DNA from: CAVPWP01 sp050789285
GTDB taxonomy: Bacteria; Pseudomonadota; Alphaproteobacteria; Rhodobacterales; Rhodobacteraceae
Length of the DNA stretch: 64,000 nucleotides
Direction of reading: 5' to 3'
Assembly (NCBI RefSeq): GCF_050789285.1
Contig: NZ_JBOUVX010000001.1
Location: forward strand, 310,001 to 374,000
Position numbers and translations under genes: made by a program. The notes beneath the pieces were generated by a model that did not search any database, was not told the DNA's origin, and saw only the letters and a list, made by a program, of their open reading frames with translations. The first letter of the stretch is position 1, and each line of letters opens with the position of its first letter. This document shows positions 55,635-63,998 of this stretch, piece by piece.

Positions 55635-57254
55635 ATGAAACGACTGCTTGCCTCCACCGCACTTCTCGCCGCGCTGGCCATGCCCGCGCTGGCGCAGGAC
55701 TACACGCCCGACCCGAACGCCAAGCCCGGCGGCGGGATCGTCATCACCTACAAGGACGACGTTGCCACGCTTGACCCTGCGATCGGCTATGACTGGCAGA
55801 ACTGGTCCATGATCAAGTCGCTGTTCGACGGGCTGATGGATTACGTGCCCGGAACGACCGAACTGCGTCCCGGCCTTGCCGAAAGCTATGAGGTGTCGGA
55901 CGACGGCATGGTCTTCACCTTCAAGCTGCGGCCCGGCGTCCTGTTCCACAACGGCCGCGAGATGACGGCCGAGGACGTGAAGTACTCGCTCGACCGCGTG
56001 ACCAACCCCGAGACCCAGTCGCCCGGCGCGGGGTTCTTCGGCTCGATCCTGGGCTATGACGCGATGGCCGATGGGTCGGCCACGACGCTGGACGGTGTCG
56101 AGGTGATCGACCCCTCGACCGTCCGGATCACGCTGTCGCGGCCCGACGCCACCTTCCTGCACGTCATGGCGCTGAACTTCGCCTCGATCGTCCCGAAAGA
56201 GGCGGTGGACGAATGGGGCACCGATTTCGGCAAGCATCCGGTCGGAACCGGCGCCTTCAAGCTGGCGGAATGGACGATCGGCCAGCGGCTTGTCTTCGAG
56301 AAGAACGCGGACTACTGGCGCGACGGCGTTCCCTATCTCGACACGGTGACCTTCGAGGTCGGGCAGGAACCCATTGTCGCGCTTCTGCGCCTTCAGAACG
56401 GCGAAGTCGACGTGCCCGGCGACGGCATCCCCCCGGCGAAATTCGTCGAGGTCATGTCCGATCCCGAACAGGCGGCACGTGTCGTGGAAGGCGGGCAGCT
56501 TCACACCGGCTACATCACGCTGAACGTGAACATGCCGCCGCTCGACAAGGTCGAGGTGCGCAAGGCCGTCAACATGGCGATCAACAAGGACCGGATCGTG
56601 CAGATCATCAACGGCCGCGCGGTGCCGGCGACCCAGCCCTTGCCGCCGTCGATGCCGGGCTATACCGACGGCTATGCGGGCTATCCCTACGACCCCGAGG
56701 GCGCCAAGGCGCTTCTGGCCGAGGCGGGCGTTCCCGACGGGTTCGAGACCGAACTCTACGTCATGAACACCGACCCCAACCCGCGCATCGCGCAGGCAAT
56801 CCAGCAGGACCTTGCCGCGATCGGGATCAAGGCGGCGATCCAGAGCCTGGCGCAAGCCAACGTGATCGAGGCGGGCGGCGCCGGCACGGCGCCGATGATC
56901 TGGTCGGGCGGCATGGCCTGGATCGCGGACTTCCCCGATCCGTCGAACTTCTATGGTCCGATCCTGGGCTGCGCGGGCGCGGGCGACGGCGGCTGGAACT
57001 GGTCGAAGTACTGCAACGATGCGCTCGACGCAGAAGCGACCGAAGCCGACAGCTTCACCGACCCCTCGGCATCGGCCCGGCTCGAGATGTGGTCCGATGT
57101 CTATCAGAAGGTCATGGAGGACGCGCCCTGGGTGCCGGTGTTCAATGAACAGCGCTATACCATGAAGTCGGCGCGCATGGGCGGTGACGACGCGCTTTAT
57201 GTCGATCCGGTGTCGATCCCGGTCAATTACGACTACGTGTACGTGACCGAGTAA
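55635..57254 (+). CDS. Peptide-family ABC substrate-binding protein
   Basis: A 539-residue periplasmic SBP_bac_5 protein with signal peptide (LLASTALLAALAMPALA). It has typical elements DDVATLDPAIGYDWQNWSMI, LPGLAESYEVSDDGM-like YEVSDDGMVFTFKLRPGV, and RKAVNMAINKDRIVQIINGR. ACAGGAG lies before the start. Binding proteins of this size bind peptides, opines, nickel or other small molecules. The neighbours suggest an amide-related ligand. Confidence 0.87.
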   Translation: MKRLLASTALLAALAMPALAQDYTPDPNAKPGGGIVITYKDDVATLDPAIGYDWQNWSMIKSLFDGLMDYVPGTTELRPGLAESYEVSDDGMVFTFKLRPGVLFHNGREMTAEDVKYSLDRVTNPETQSPGAGFFGSILGYDAMADGSATTLDGVEVIDPSTVRITLSRPDATFLHVMALNFASIVPKEAVDEWGTDFGKHPVGTGAFKLAEWTIGQRLVFEKNADYWRDGVPYLDTVTFEVGQEPIVALLRLQNGEVDVPGDGIPPAKFVEVMSDPEQAARVVEGGQLHTGYITLNVNMPPLDKVEVRKAVNMAINKDRIVQIINGRAVPATQPLPPSMPGYTDGYAGYPYDPEGAKALLAEAGVPDGFETELYVMNTDPNPRIAQAIQQDLAAIGIKAAIQSLAQANVIEAGGAGTAPMIWSGGMAWIADFPDPSNFYGPILGCAGAGDGGWNWSKYCNDALDAEATEADSFTDPSASARLEMWSDVYQKVMEDAPWVPVFNEQRYTMKSARMGGDDALYVDPVSIPVNYDYVYVTE

Positions 57255-57258
57255 GGCC

Positions 57259-58218
57259 ATGTGCAAGGCCTGCGACTATACGATCCATTCGGCGCAGCAC
57301 CACTTCGGCTGGGACAACTCGCTTGCCCCGGCCGAACGGGTGGCCCCCGGATCGACGATCCTGTTCCAGTGTCATGATTCCTCGGCGGGCCAGCTTGGCC
57401 CGTCGTCGACCGTCGCCGACGTGACCGCTCTCGATTTCGGCAAGATCAACCCGGTCTCGGGCCCGATCTACGTCGAGGGCGCCAAGCCCGGCGACGCGCT
57501 GAAGATCACCATCGAAAGCTTCGCCCCGCAGGCGCGGGACGGGGCCGGCTGGGGGTGGACGGCCAACATTCCGGGGTTCGGACTGCTGGCCGACCAGTTC
57601 ACCGAGCCGGCGCTGACGCTGTGGCGGTACAATCCCGCCACGATGGCGCCGGCGCTTTGGGGCACGCAAGGCAAGGTGCCTCTCAAGCCCTTCGCGGGGA
57701 CCATCGGCAACGCGCTTGCCGAGCGGGGCCTGCACTCGATCGTTCCGCCCCGGCGCACGGGCGGCAACATGGACATCCGCGACCTGACCGCCGGGGTCAC
57801 CCTGTGGCTGCCGGTCGAGGTCGAGGGGGCGCTGTTCTCGGTCGGGGACACCCATGCGGCGCAGGGGGATGGCGAAGTCTGCGGCACGGCCATCGAAAGC
57901 CCGATGGACGTGGTGCTTACGCTCGAGCTCGAGAAGGACGCAAACCTCAGGACCCCGCGCTTCTCGACCCCGGGGCCGGTCACCCGGCATCTCGACGCCA
58001 AGGGCTATGAGGTGACGACCGGAATTGCCCCGGACCTCATGCAGGCGGCGCGGGATGCCGTGGCAAGCATGGTCGACCTGCTTTGCGCCACCCGCGGCAT
58101 GTCCGCGGTCGACGCCTACATGCTGGTGTCCACCTGCGGGGACCTGCGGATCTCCGAGATCGTGGATATGCCGAACTGGGTGGTCAGCTTCTACTTCCCG
58201 AGGGTGGTCTTCGAGTGA
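57259..58218 (+). CDS. fmdA: Acetamidase/formamidase family hydrolase
   Basis: A 319-residue enzyme of the FmdA_AmdA family, which hydrolyses formamide, acetamide or similar short amides to ammonia and the acid. Family landmarks are PVSGPIYVEGAKPGDALKIT (about residues 72-91), MDIRDLTAGVTLWLPVEVEG (about 172-191), GDTHAAQGDGEVCGTAIESP (about 196-215), and the terminal STCGDLRISEIVDMPNWVVS. Its position downstream of AmiC, AmiR and the importer makes it the likely catabolic enzyme of the operon. It starts 4 bases after the binding protein and overlaps the ATPase by GTGA. Confidence 0.88.
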   Translation: MCKACDYTIHSAQHHFGWDNSLAPAERVAPGSTILFQCHDSSAGQLGPSSTVADVTALDFGKINPVSGPIYVEGAKPGDALKITIESFAPQARDGAGWGWTANIPGFGLLADQFTEPALTLWRYNPATMAPALWGTQGKVPLKPFAGTIGNALAERGLHSIVPPRRTGGNMDIRDLTAGVTLWLPVEVEGALFSVGDTHAAQGDGEVCGTAIESPMDVVLTLELEKDANLRTPRFSTPGPVTRHLDAKGYEVTTGIAPDLMQAARDAVASMVDLLCATRGMSAVDAYMLVSTCGDLRISEIVDMPNWVVSFYFPRVVFE

Positions 58219-60008
58219 CCGAGACCGCCGCGATCCTGCCCGGGGCCGAAACGGCCCCGGGCGACCCCGTTCTTTCGGTCGACGGGCTGACCGTCTCGGT
58301 GCGGACCGAGGCGGGCCTTCATCCGCTCGTTGAAGGGCTGAGCTTCGAGCTGAAGCGGGGCGAGACGCTGGCCATCGCTGGCGAAAGCGGGTCGGGAAAG
58401 TCCATCACCTCGCTTGCCATCATGGGCCTTCTTCCGCCCCCGGCGGTGCGCGTCACGGCTGGGCGCGTCAGACTTGGCGGGACCGATCTTACCCGGCTTG
58501 GCGACGAGGACATGCAGAAGATCCGGGGCGACAGGATCGCCATGATCTTTCAGGAACCGATGACCTCGCTGAACCCGGTGATGACCATCGGAACCCAGCT
58601 GGTCGAGGCCCTTGAAGCGCACGAACCCCTGACCCGCGCGGAAGCGAGGGTGCGCGCGCTGGCCGCGCTTCAGGCGGTGCGGCTGACGGACGCCGAACGG
58701 CGCATGCGCCAGTATCCGCACGAATTGTCCGGGGGGATGCGCCAACGCGTGATGATCGCCATGGCGCTGGCCCTGCGTCCAGATGTGCTGATCGCGGACG
58801 AGCCGACGACAGCCCTTGACGTGACGGTGCAGCGCGAGGTGCTTGAGCTTTTGCGCGACCTTCAGCGGCAGACCGGCACCGCGATCATCCTGATCACCCA
58901 CGACATGGGGGTGGTCGCCGAAATGGCCGACCGTGTGATCGTCATGCGCGCCGGGCGCATGGTGGAACAGGGCGACGTCCGGCAGATCTTTCACGCCCCT
59001 CGCGCAGCCTACACGAAAGAGCTGCTGGCCGCCGTGCCCCGCATGGGCCGGGGGGAAGGGGGCGTCCGCCAGGCCGAAACCCCGCCGATCGCGCGCGTGG
59101 CCGACCTGAGGGTCGTCTACGACATCCGGGGGGGGCTGCTTGGCCGGGTGACACATCGCGTGCACGCCGTGGCGGGTGTCGGTTTCGAGATCCGGCAAGG
59201 CGAAACCTTCGCCCTTGTCGGCGAATCCGGCTGCGGCAAGTCAACCATCGCCAAGGCGATGGCCGGCCTCGTGCCCTTCGCCGGAACGATCGAGATCGGC
59301 GGTCTGCGCCTGGGTGGCAGCGCTGCCGATGCGCAGGCCGTGCGGCGCATGGCGCAACTCATCTTCCAGGATCCGATGGCGTCGCTCGACCCGCGGATGC
59401 GCGTGGGGAATCTGGTCGCCGAGCCGCTGGTCATTCACCGCATCGGGTCGCCCGCGGAACGGCGGGAGAAGGTGCTCGACCTGTTCGAGCGGGTCGGGCT
59501 TTCGCCCGAGCACGTCAACCGCTACCCGCACGAGTTTTCGGGCGGGCAGCGCCAGCGCATCTGCATCGCGCGGGCGCTGGCCCTCGGTCCCCGACTGATC
59601 ATCGCGGACGAAAGCGTGTCGGCGCTCGACGTGTCCGTGCAGGCGCGGGTTCTGGCGCTCTTGCGGGCGCTGAAGGACGAGTTCGGGGTCGCCTATCTCT
59701 TCATCAGTCACGACATGGCCGTGGTCGAGAACATCGCCGACCGGGTCGCCGTCATGTATCTGGGCCAGATCGTGGAGCTTGGGACGCGGGCCCAGGTTTT
59801 CGGGAATCCCCGGCATCCCTACACCCGCCGACTGATCGACGCCGTGCCAATTCCCGATCCCGAGCGCCGGCGTCCGGCCCGCCCCGCGCTTGCGGCGGAA
59901 ACCCCAAGCCCCCTCTGGCCCGCGGCAGAGACGCCGCCCGCCTGGCCACTTTCGGACATCGGCGGCGGTCACCTTGTGAGTTCGTGGGGCGTCGCCGAGG
60001 GGCGCTGA
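58215..60008 (+). CDS. Fused dipeptide-type ABC ATPase (DppD-DppF)
   Basis: A 597-residue protein with two complete ATPase units. Unit 1 has GESGSGKS (about 52-59), ELSGGMRQRVMIAMA and LIADEPTTALDVTV. Unit 2 has GESGCGKS (about 340-347), FSGGQRQRICIARA and LIIADESVSALDVSV. Separate DppD and DppF are joined here by a linker (about residues 285-300). Translation begins at GTG 58215, which overlaps the fmdA stop. It powers the DppB/DppC-like permeases. Fused ATPases of this kind are common in alphaproteobacteria. Confidence 0.9.
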   Translation: MTETAAILPGAETAPGDPVLSVDGLTVSVRTEAGLHPLVEGLSFELKRGETLAIAGESGSGKSITSLAIMGLLPPPAVRVTAGRVRLGGTDLTRLGDEDMQKIRGDRIAMIFQEPMTSLNPVMTIGTQLVEALEAHEPLTRAEARVRALAALQAVRLTDAERRMRQYPHELSGGMRQRVMIAMALALRPDVLIADEPTTALDVTVQREVLELLRDLQRQTGTAIILITHDMGVVAEMADRVIVMRAGRMVEQGDVRQIFHAPRAAYTKELLAAVPRMGRGEGGVRQAETPPIARVADLRVVYDIRGGLLGRVTHRVHAVAGVGFEIRQGETFALVGESGCGKSTIAKAMAGLVPFAGTIEIGGLRLGGSAADAQAVRRMAQLIFQDPMASLDPRMRVGNLVAEPLVIHRIGSPAERREKVLDLFERVGLSPEHVNRYPHEFSGGQRQRICIARALALGPRLIIADESVSALDVSVQARVLALLRALKDEFGVAYLFISHDMAVVENIADRVAVMYLGQIVELGTRAQVFGNPRHPYTRRLIDAVPIPDPERRRPARPALAAETPSPLWPAAETPPAWPLSDIGGGHLVSSWGVAEGR

Positions 60009-60059
60009 GCGTACCGAAGGGTTGCGGCATGTCCGCTCGAATGCCGGTGCGGGGAGTGC

Positions 60060-60089
60060 GACGCTCAGGAGTCCGACGCTCAGGAGTCC
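60060..60089. repeat. 15-base direct repeat, two copies
   Basis: GACGCTCAGGAGTCC occurs twice in tandem at 60060-60074 and 60075-60089, at the 3' end of the channel gene. The second copy holds the channel stop codon. Because 15 is a multiple of three, the frame meets an identical stop in the first copy. Confidence 0.85.
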
Positions 60090-60643
60090 GAACGGCCCGA
60101 GGCGTGGACGTCCTCGGTGGCCTTTACCCCCCTGGAATGGCGGCGTCCGGTCTCGGTCATCACATAGACCATGACCGATCCTGTCCAGCTGAACGTGAAC
60201 AACCCGGAGATCGCGATCATCGCCCCGATGAGACGCCAGGCATGCGGCAGCTCGACATTTGCCTCGCCCAATGTGGTGTACGAATCCAGCACGAAATAGA
60301 AGGTGTCGCGGAACCCGCTGATCAGTCCAAACCACCAGATCGGGATAGCCCAGATCAAGGTTTCGACCAGGTGCACGCTCGCCAGCAGTGCGATCGTCAC
60401 GCCTACCAGCAAGCTGACGCGCCATTGCGCCGTATCGGGGCCGAACCGTGCAAACCGGACCGCGAAGATCTTGGAGACGACGCCGATGCACCAGCCATGC
60501 ACCGCGATGAGCAATACCAGAACAATAAGCCCGAAGCCGAGTTCGGCGATCAGCCCGGGATCGTTCAGGCCCGACGCCACGGTCGTTCCGACCGTGTTTA
60601 GGACGGGATCGACCGCGTCCTTGACTATGCTTTCGTCTGTCAT
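60080..60643 (-). CDS. Small two-helix ion-channel-like protein
   Basis: A 187-residue inner-membrane protein. A first hydrophobic segment (LIAELGFGLIVLVLLIAVHG) is followed by VSLLVGVTIALLASVHLVET and a pore-like loop FRDTFYFVLDSYTTLGEANV (about residues 111-130). A final membrane helix (LIGAMIAISGLFTFSWTGSV) follows. This is the potassium-channel Ion_trans_2 pattern, but the filter is TTLGEANV in place of the usual T-V-G-Y-G, so ion selectivity is uncertain. It converges with the ABC ATPase gene. Confidence 0.7.
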   Translation of the reverse strand: MTDESIVKDAVDPVLNTVGTTVASGLNDPGLIAELGFGLIVLVLLIAVHGWCIGVVSKIFAVRFARFGPDTAQWRVSLLVGVTIALLASVHLVETLIWAIPIWWFGLISGFRDTFYFVLDSYTTLGEANVELPHAWRLIGAMIAISGLFTFSWTGSVMVYVMTETGRRHSRGVKATEDVHASGRSDS

Positions 60644-60847
60644 GGTGACACCGTTTCCGGGACTGCATACCCTGTCTGTGTGCCAATGCGCAACGTGTAG
60701 GCGCCGTCCCCGGCGAAACGCCGGGTGAGCCCAACCTCGTGGTCGCCGGGCGCCGCAACCATCGCGCCGATCTGCGCCGCGCGCCCGGCCGGGTCAGGTG
60801 ACGGACGAATGCCGGCTGTTGACGCCCGCTTATGCGTTCATCCAGCG

Positions 60848-62425
60848 TTATCGCTTTCGGGTGAGGAGGCTCTCGACCAGTCCAGGCACCGTTTCGACAA
60901 GGTCATCCGGAACGCCGTCCCGCCCGAAACGACCGACGAAAAGACGCAAGGGCCCCCGGATCGAGTTCTCGCGCATCTCGCGCTCGCGGAAAAGCCGAGT
61001 GGAGACGTAGGTCAACTGGGTGAGAAGCGCCCGTGCCCGCGCCGTCGTCAGGGCCATGGTCAGCGCACGCGCTCGAAAGGACGGCTTGATCGGATCCGCG
61101 AAGATCGGTTCAAGCACCATCGTCGCCGGCCGCACCTTGAAAAGCTCGGCACGCGCGGCCGAAAGCGCTGGCCAATCCCCCGCCGCAGAGAGCGTCTGGC
61201 ATTTCATGAACATCGTGTAGACATGGAACTCGGACCCGTAGCTGCTCAGACGGGCGGCCTGATCCAGGCTTGTCACCGCCTCCTGAATTTTCCCGGTGAA
61301 CGCCCGCAGTTGCCCCACGATGGCGAGACAGGACGCGATTTCAGTGCTCGAGCGCAGTCCATCTTCGGCGAGTTCGATGGCGAGATCCTCGTAACCGCGG
61401 TCGAGGAAGTAGAGAAGCTTCGCTGCCATGATTGCCTGCGTCGGATCGCGGATCACGTCGGGAAGCGCCGAAAGCACCAGCTCCTCGATCCGGTCCTCGT
61501 CCGCGCGGCAGGTGGCCTTGCCCTTGAGGAAAAGATCCCAGCCAAGCAGGATGTACTTCGAGTGAAGATGCGTGGCGTAGAAAAGCTTGAGCGCGGGGTC
61601 GTCGGGGTTTTCCTCAAGCAGGCGCCGGAGCCGCTGATCGTTGACCGCCCACGAGGCGTTGTTGCCGACCGGCAGGCCGGCCGCATCGTGCATGGCCACC
61701 GGAAGGGGGGAATCCGGCTGGCGGGCAATCATCGTGCGCCACATCTGCGCGATCAGGCTGCGTGCCGCGTCCTCGGCCTCGTTCCGTCTGCGGCGGTCGT
61801 TCCAGGGGTCGTCGATCTGACGCCTTGCAATCGCGTGGATCGCGTCTGTGGCCGAGTCCCGCGCGGTCAGGATGCATTCGAGACCATGGGCATCCACGAA
61901 GAACGTGAGTTCGACGCGCTCCTGTCGTCCGGCCGGTGGTGGGCCCGCCAGGTCGGGGCGGTACACGGCGGTCTTGCCCTCGGGCAGTTCGCGTTTCATC
62001 GCGTCGAACACCGCACCCGCAAAGCGGCGCGCACATTCAGCGAGGGTCCCGATGCCATCGAGGCCGCGCAGGGGGCCGACGACGAGATCGGCCTCGAGCG
62101 GCGCGTCGGCCCGACTGCTGTCAAGCCATTTGTATCCTTCGCCGTATCTCGTGACGATGAAGCGGGGGGTGGCAGGGTCGTCCCCGAGTTTTCGCCTTAT
62201 GCGGCTGACGACGTAGTCGATGTTGCGGTCGCTCTTGCTCGAACCTTCTCCCGATATCGCGTCAAGAAGCTGGTTGCGCGTGACGATCCGACCCGGCTTC
62301 TCGGCAAGGCAGCGCAGGATACCGGCTTCTGAACGCGTGAAGACGATCTCGGAGCCGTCCGCACGTTTCGCGCTGGCGAAGTCCGGCGTGAAGATCACCT
62401 GATCCGGTGGTCGCTCTTCGTCCAT
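60848..62425 (-). CDS. HilA/CadC-type winged-helix regulator without membrane anchor
   Basis: A 525-residue protein. The N-terminal OmpR/PhoB-type winged helix (about residues 10-90) shows FTRSEAGILRCLAEKPGRIV, RNQLLDAISG, RNIDYVVSRIRRKLGDDPAT and RYGEGYKWL. The rest is helical with TPR-like repeats (ELAEDGLRSSTEIASCLAIV; EAVTSLDQAARLSSYGSEFH), with no predicted membrane helix, unlike CadC. HilA-like regulators activate virulence or secretion genes. Start ATG 62425 follows AAGGA. ATG 62443 is less well supported. It lies 43 bases after the TpsB-like gene on the same strand, so they may form an operon. Confidence 0.75.
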   Translation of the reverse strand: MDEERPPDQVIFTPDFASAKRADGSEIVFTRSEAGILRCLAEKPGRIVTRNQLLDAISGEGSSKSDRNIDYVVSRIRRKLGDDPATPRFIVTRYGEGYKWLDSSRADAPLEADLVVGPLRGLDGIGTLAECARRFAGAVFDAMKRELPEGKTAVYRPDLAGPPPAGRQERVELTFFVDAHGLECILTARDSATDAIHAIARRQIDDPWNDRRRRNEAEDAARSLIAQMWRTMIARQPDSPLPVAMHDAAGLPVGNNASWAVNDQRLRRLLEENPDDPALKLFYATHLHSKYILLGWDLFLKGKATCRADEDRIEELVLSALPDVIRDPTQAIMAAKLLYFLDRGYEDLAIELAEDGLRSSTEIASCLAIVGQLRAFTGKIQEAVTSLDQAARLSSYGSEFHVYTMFMKCQTLSAAGDWPALSAARAELFKVRPATMVLEPIFADPIKPSFRARALTMALTTARARALLTQLTYVSTRLFREREMRENSIRGPLRLFVGRFGRDGVPDDLVETVPGLVESLLTRKR

Positions 62426-62468
62426 CAGTCCTTGGCCCCGCATGAAACCGGCTCGATGTTCCCGCGCA

Positions 62469-63656
62469 TCAGAATCTGAGCCCCGCCCGCAGCCACAGCC
62501 GCTCTTCGCCGCTCATGGAAATCGCAATCGGAGGGGCAATGAAGATCGAGGTCAGCGCGATCTCGCCGATCCAGTCGGCGCCGAGCGCACGAAGGCCGAT
62601 CGAGGCGCTCGACCAATCGCCGGTCGAAGTGCCGAAAAAGCGGGTCGCCAGATTCTGGAAGTAGCCCCCATCGATACCGGCATAGGGCTGCAGCCAAAGG
62701 GAAGATCCGTCGGAGCTTGGCAGAAACGCATTGGCTGCCAATTCCACGCGTCCCGACAGGCAGATGTCCCCGAGGATCTCGGACTGATCGAATCCGCGAC
62801 TGTAGGCATTCGTTCCGAAGCCGCATCGCTGCGACACGGTGAGCGGCGCGCTCGACCACTGTCCCACCACTCCGGCATTTATGGCGAGAACGGGCGACAG
62901 GGGAACCGAGGCCTCGGCACTTGCAGAGGCCCTCAGGAATTGCTCGGCCGCCCCCGGCACACTGGCGAGCACCCCGGAAGGCATCGAGTCCCCGAATTCG
63001 GCAACGCCCGCGCTGACCGCCGCCCCGAGCCGCGTCTGAACCTCGAAGGGCTGACCGGTGGCGCGCCGGACCCCAAGGAACACGGCGGCGATCCGTTCGT
63101 CGAGGACGGGCGTGCGGAAGGACCGGCCCTTGCTTTCCCTTGCACGGAACTCGAGGACATAGTCGGTGATGGCATCGTCGGTCTCGATGCTGCGGCGCAC
63201 GCCGACGCCAAGAAGCCTTCGCGAACCGTCGATGGAGAGGGGGCCGGTCAGTGTTCCGTCCGGCGTCACCTCGGCGAAGGACGCAGTGAAGTAAAGCGTC
63301 GTCTCGGCGTCCCAGGGCCGAAGCCTGTAGCCCAGGCCTGCGGCGCGCAGTTCGTCTCTGGCCACCTCCCCGGGGCCGGCGACGACGGCTGTGACGTCGA
63401 GCTGGTCGGTTGCAGTGATGACCCCCGGAAGCGCGAAGGTCAGCGAGGAAACCCAGGGTCCGACGTCCTCTGACCCGAAGCTGTCCAGCGTGAACAGGGC
63501 AGTGGGGACATCCACCGGAGCGACCAGCGCGGTGGATCCGCGCTCCACGCCCACGGCGTTCTCGATGCCCACCGACCCAAAGAAACTCTGCGCTTGCGCC
63601 CCCGGATTGGCGGCCTCGACGAGCACGAGAAAAAGCAGTGCCCGACGTACCCCCAC
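62469..63656 (-). CDS. TpsB/ShlB-like outer-membrane barrel without POTRA domains
   Basis: A 395-residue protein with leader ALLFLVLVEAANPGAQA and a beta-barrel. The segment NAYSRGFDQSEILGDICLSG (about residues 287-306) matches the R-G-F ... G-D hallmark of FhaC/ShlB translocators. LWLQPYAGIDGGYF, ASIGLRALGADWIG and the final LWLRAGLRF (terminal Phe) complete the barrel. Two-partner secretion translocators normally have two POTRA domains and about 550 residues. Here only about 20 residues separate the signal peptide from the first strand. No TpsA exoprotein gene is visible. Function is therefore uncertain. Confidence 0.7.
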   Translation of the reverse strand: MGVRRALLFLVLVEAANPGAQAQSFFGSVGIENAVGVERGSTALVAPVDVPTALFTLDSFGSEDVGPWVSSLTFALPGVITATDQLDVTAVVAGPGEVARDELRAAGLGYRLRPWDAETTLYFTASFAEVTPDGTLTGPLSIDGSRRLLGVGVRRSIETDDAITDYVLEFRARESKGRSFRTPVLDERIAAVFLGVRRATGQPFEVQTRLGAAVSAGVAEFGDSMPSGVLASVPGAAEQFLRASASAEASVPLSPVLAINAGVVGQWSSAPLTVSQRCGFGTNAYSRGFDQSEILGDICLSGRVELAANAFLPSSDGSSLWLQPYAGIDGGYFQNLATRFFGTSTGDWSSASIGLRALGADWIGEIALTSIFIAPPIAISMSGEERLWLRAGLRF

Positions 63657-63787
63657 CCAGTCCGCTCCCCGCCGTTACAGTAGTCCGCGAAGCCCAACCC
63701 GAGTGATTTCATGGGCTTGACCTAACGTTAAGGGCAAACTGATAAGACGCAACCCTGCATTTCAGCGCCGGCGATGCAGGGAAAAGG

Positions 63788-63812
63788 CCCGGCTTGGGCA
63801 CGCCAAGCCGGG
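63788..63812 (-). terminator. Intrinsic terminator
   Basis: CCCGGCTTGG-GCACG-CCAAGCCGGG forms a perfect 10-bp stem with a 5-base loop. On the minus strand it is followed by CCTTTTCCC, a short U-tract, so it would terminate transcription coming from beyond the right edge. It also insulates the TpsB-like gene, which lies downstream on the same strand. Confidence 0.7.
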
Positions 63813-63902
63813 AGTTTCGGAAGATGTAGTCGTCCTTGTCGCTTTCGGCGTCGGGCCAGAGAACCGGCACTTTCCGTCGGTGACAGGGACGTGGTCGCCG
63901 TC

Positions 63903-63998
63903 AAATGTTGCAGGATTGTGTGTTCGACCGCACCAGACCGGCAATTCGACCTTTTTCCCATTCCAGCGTTCGTCCCGTCCCACAGTCCTGCAACATTT
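63903..63998. repeat. 18-base inverted repeat at the right edge
   Basis: AAATGTTGCAGGATTGTG (63903-63920) and CACAGTCCTGCAACATTT (63981-63998) are inverted copies with 17 of 18 positions matching, 60 bases apart. Paired inverted repeats like this occur at ends of insertion sequences or as double operators. No transposase is in view, so the identity is open. Confidence 0.6.
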
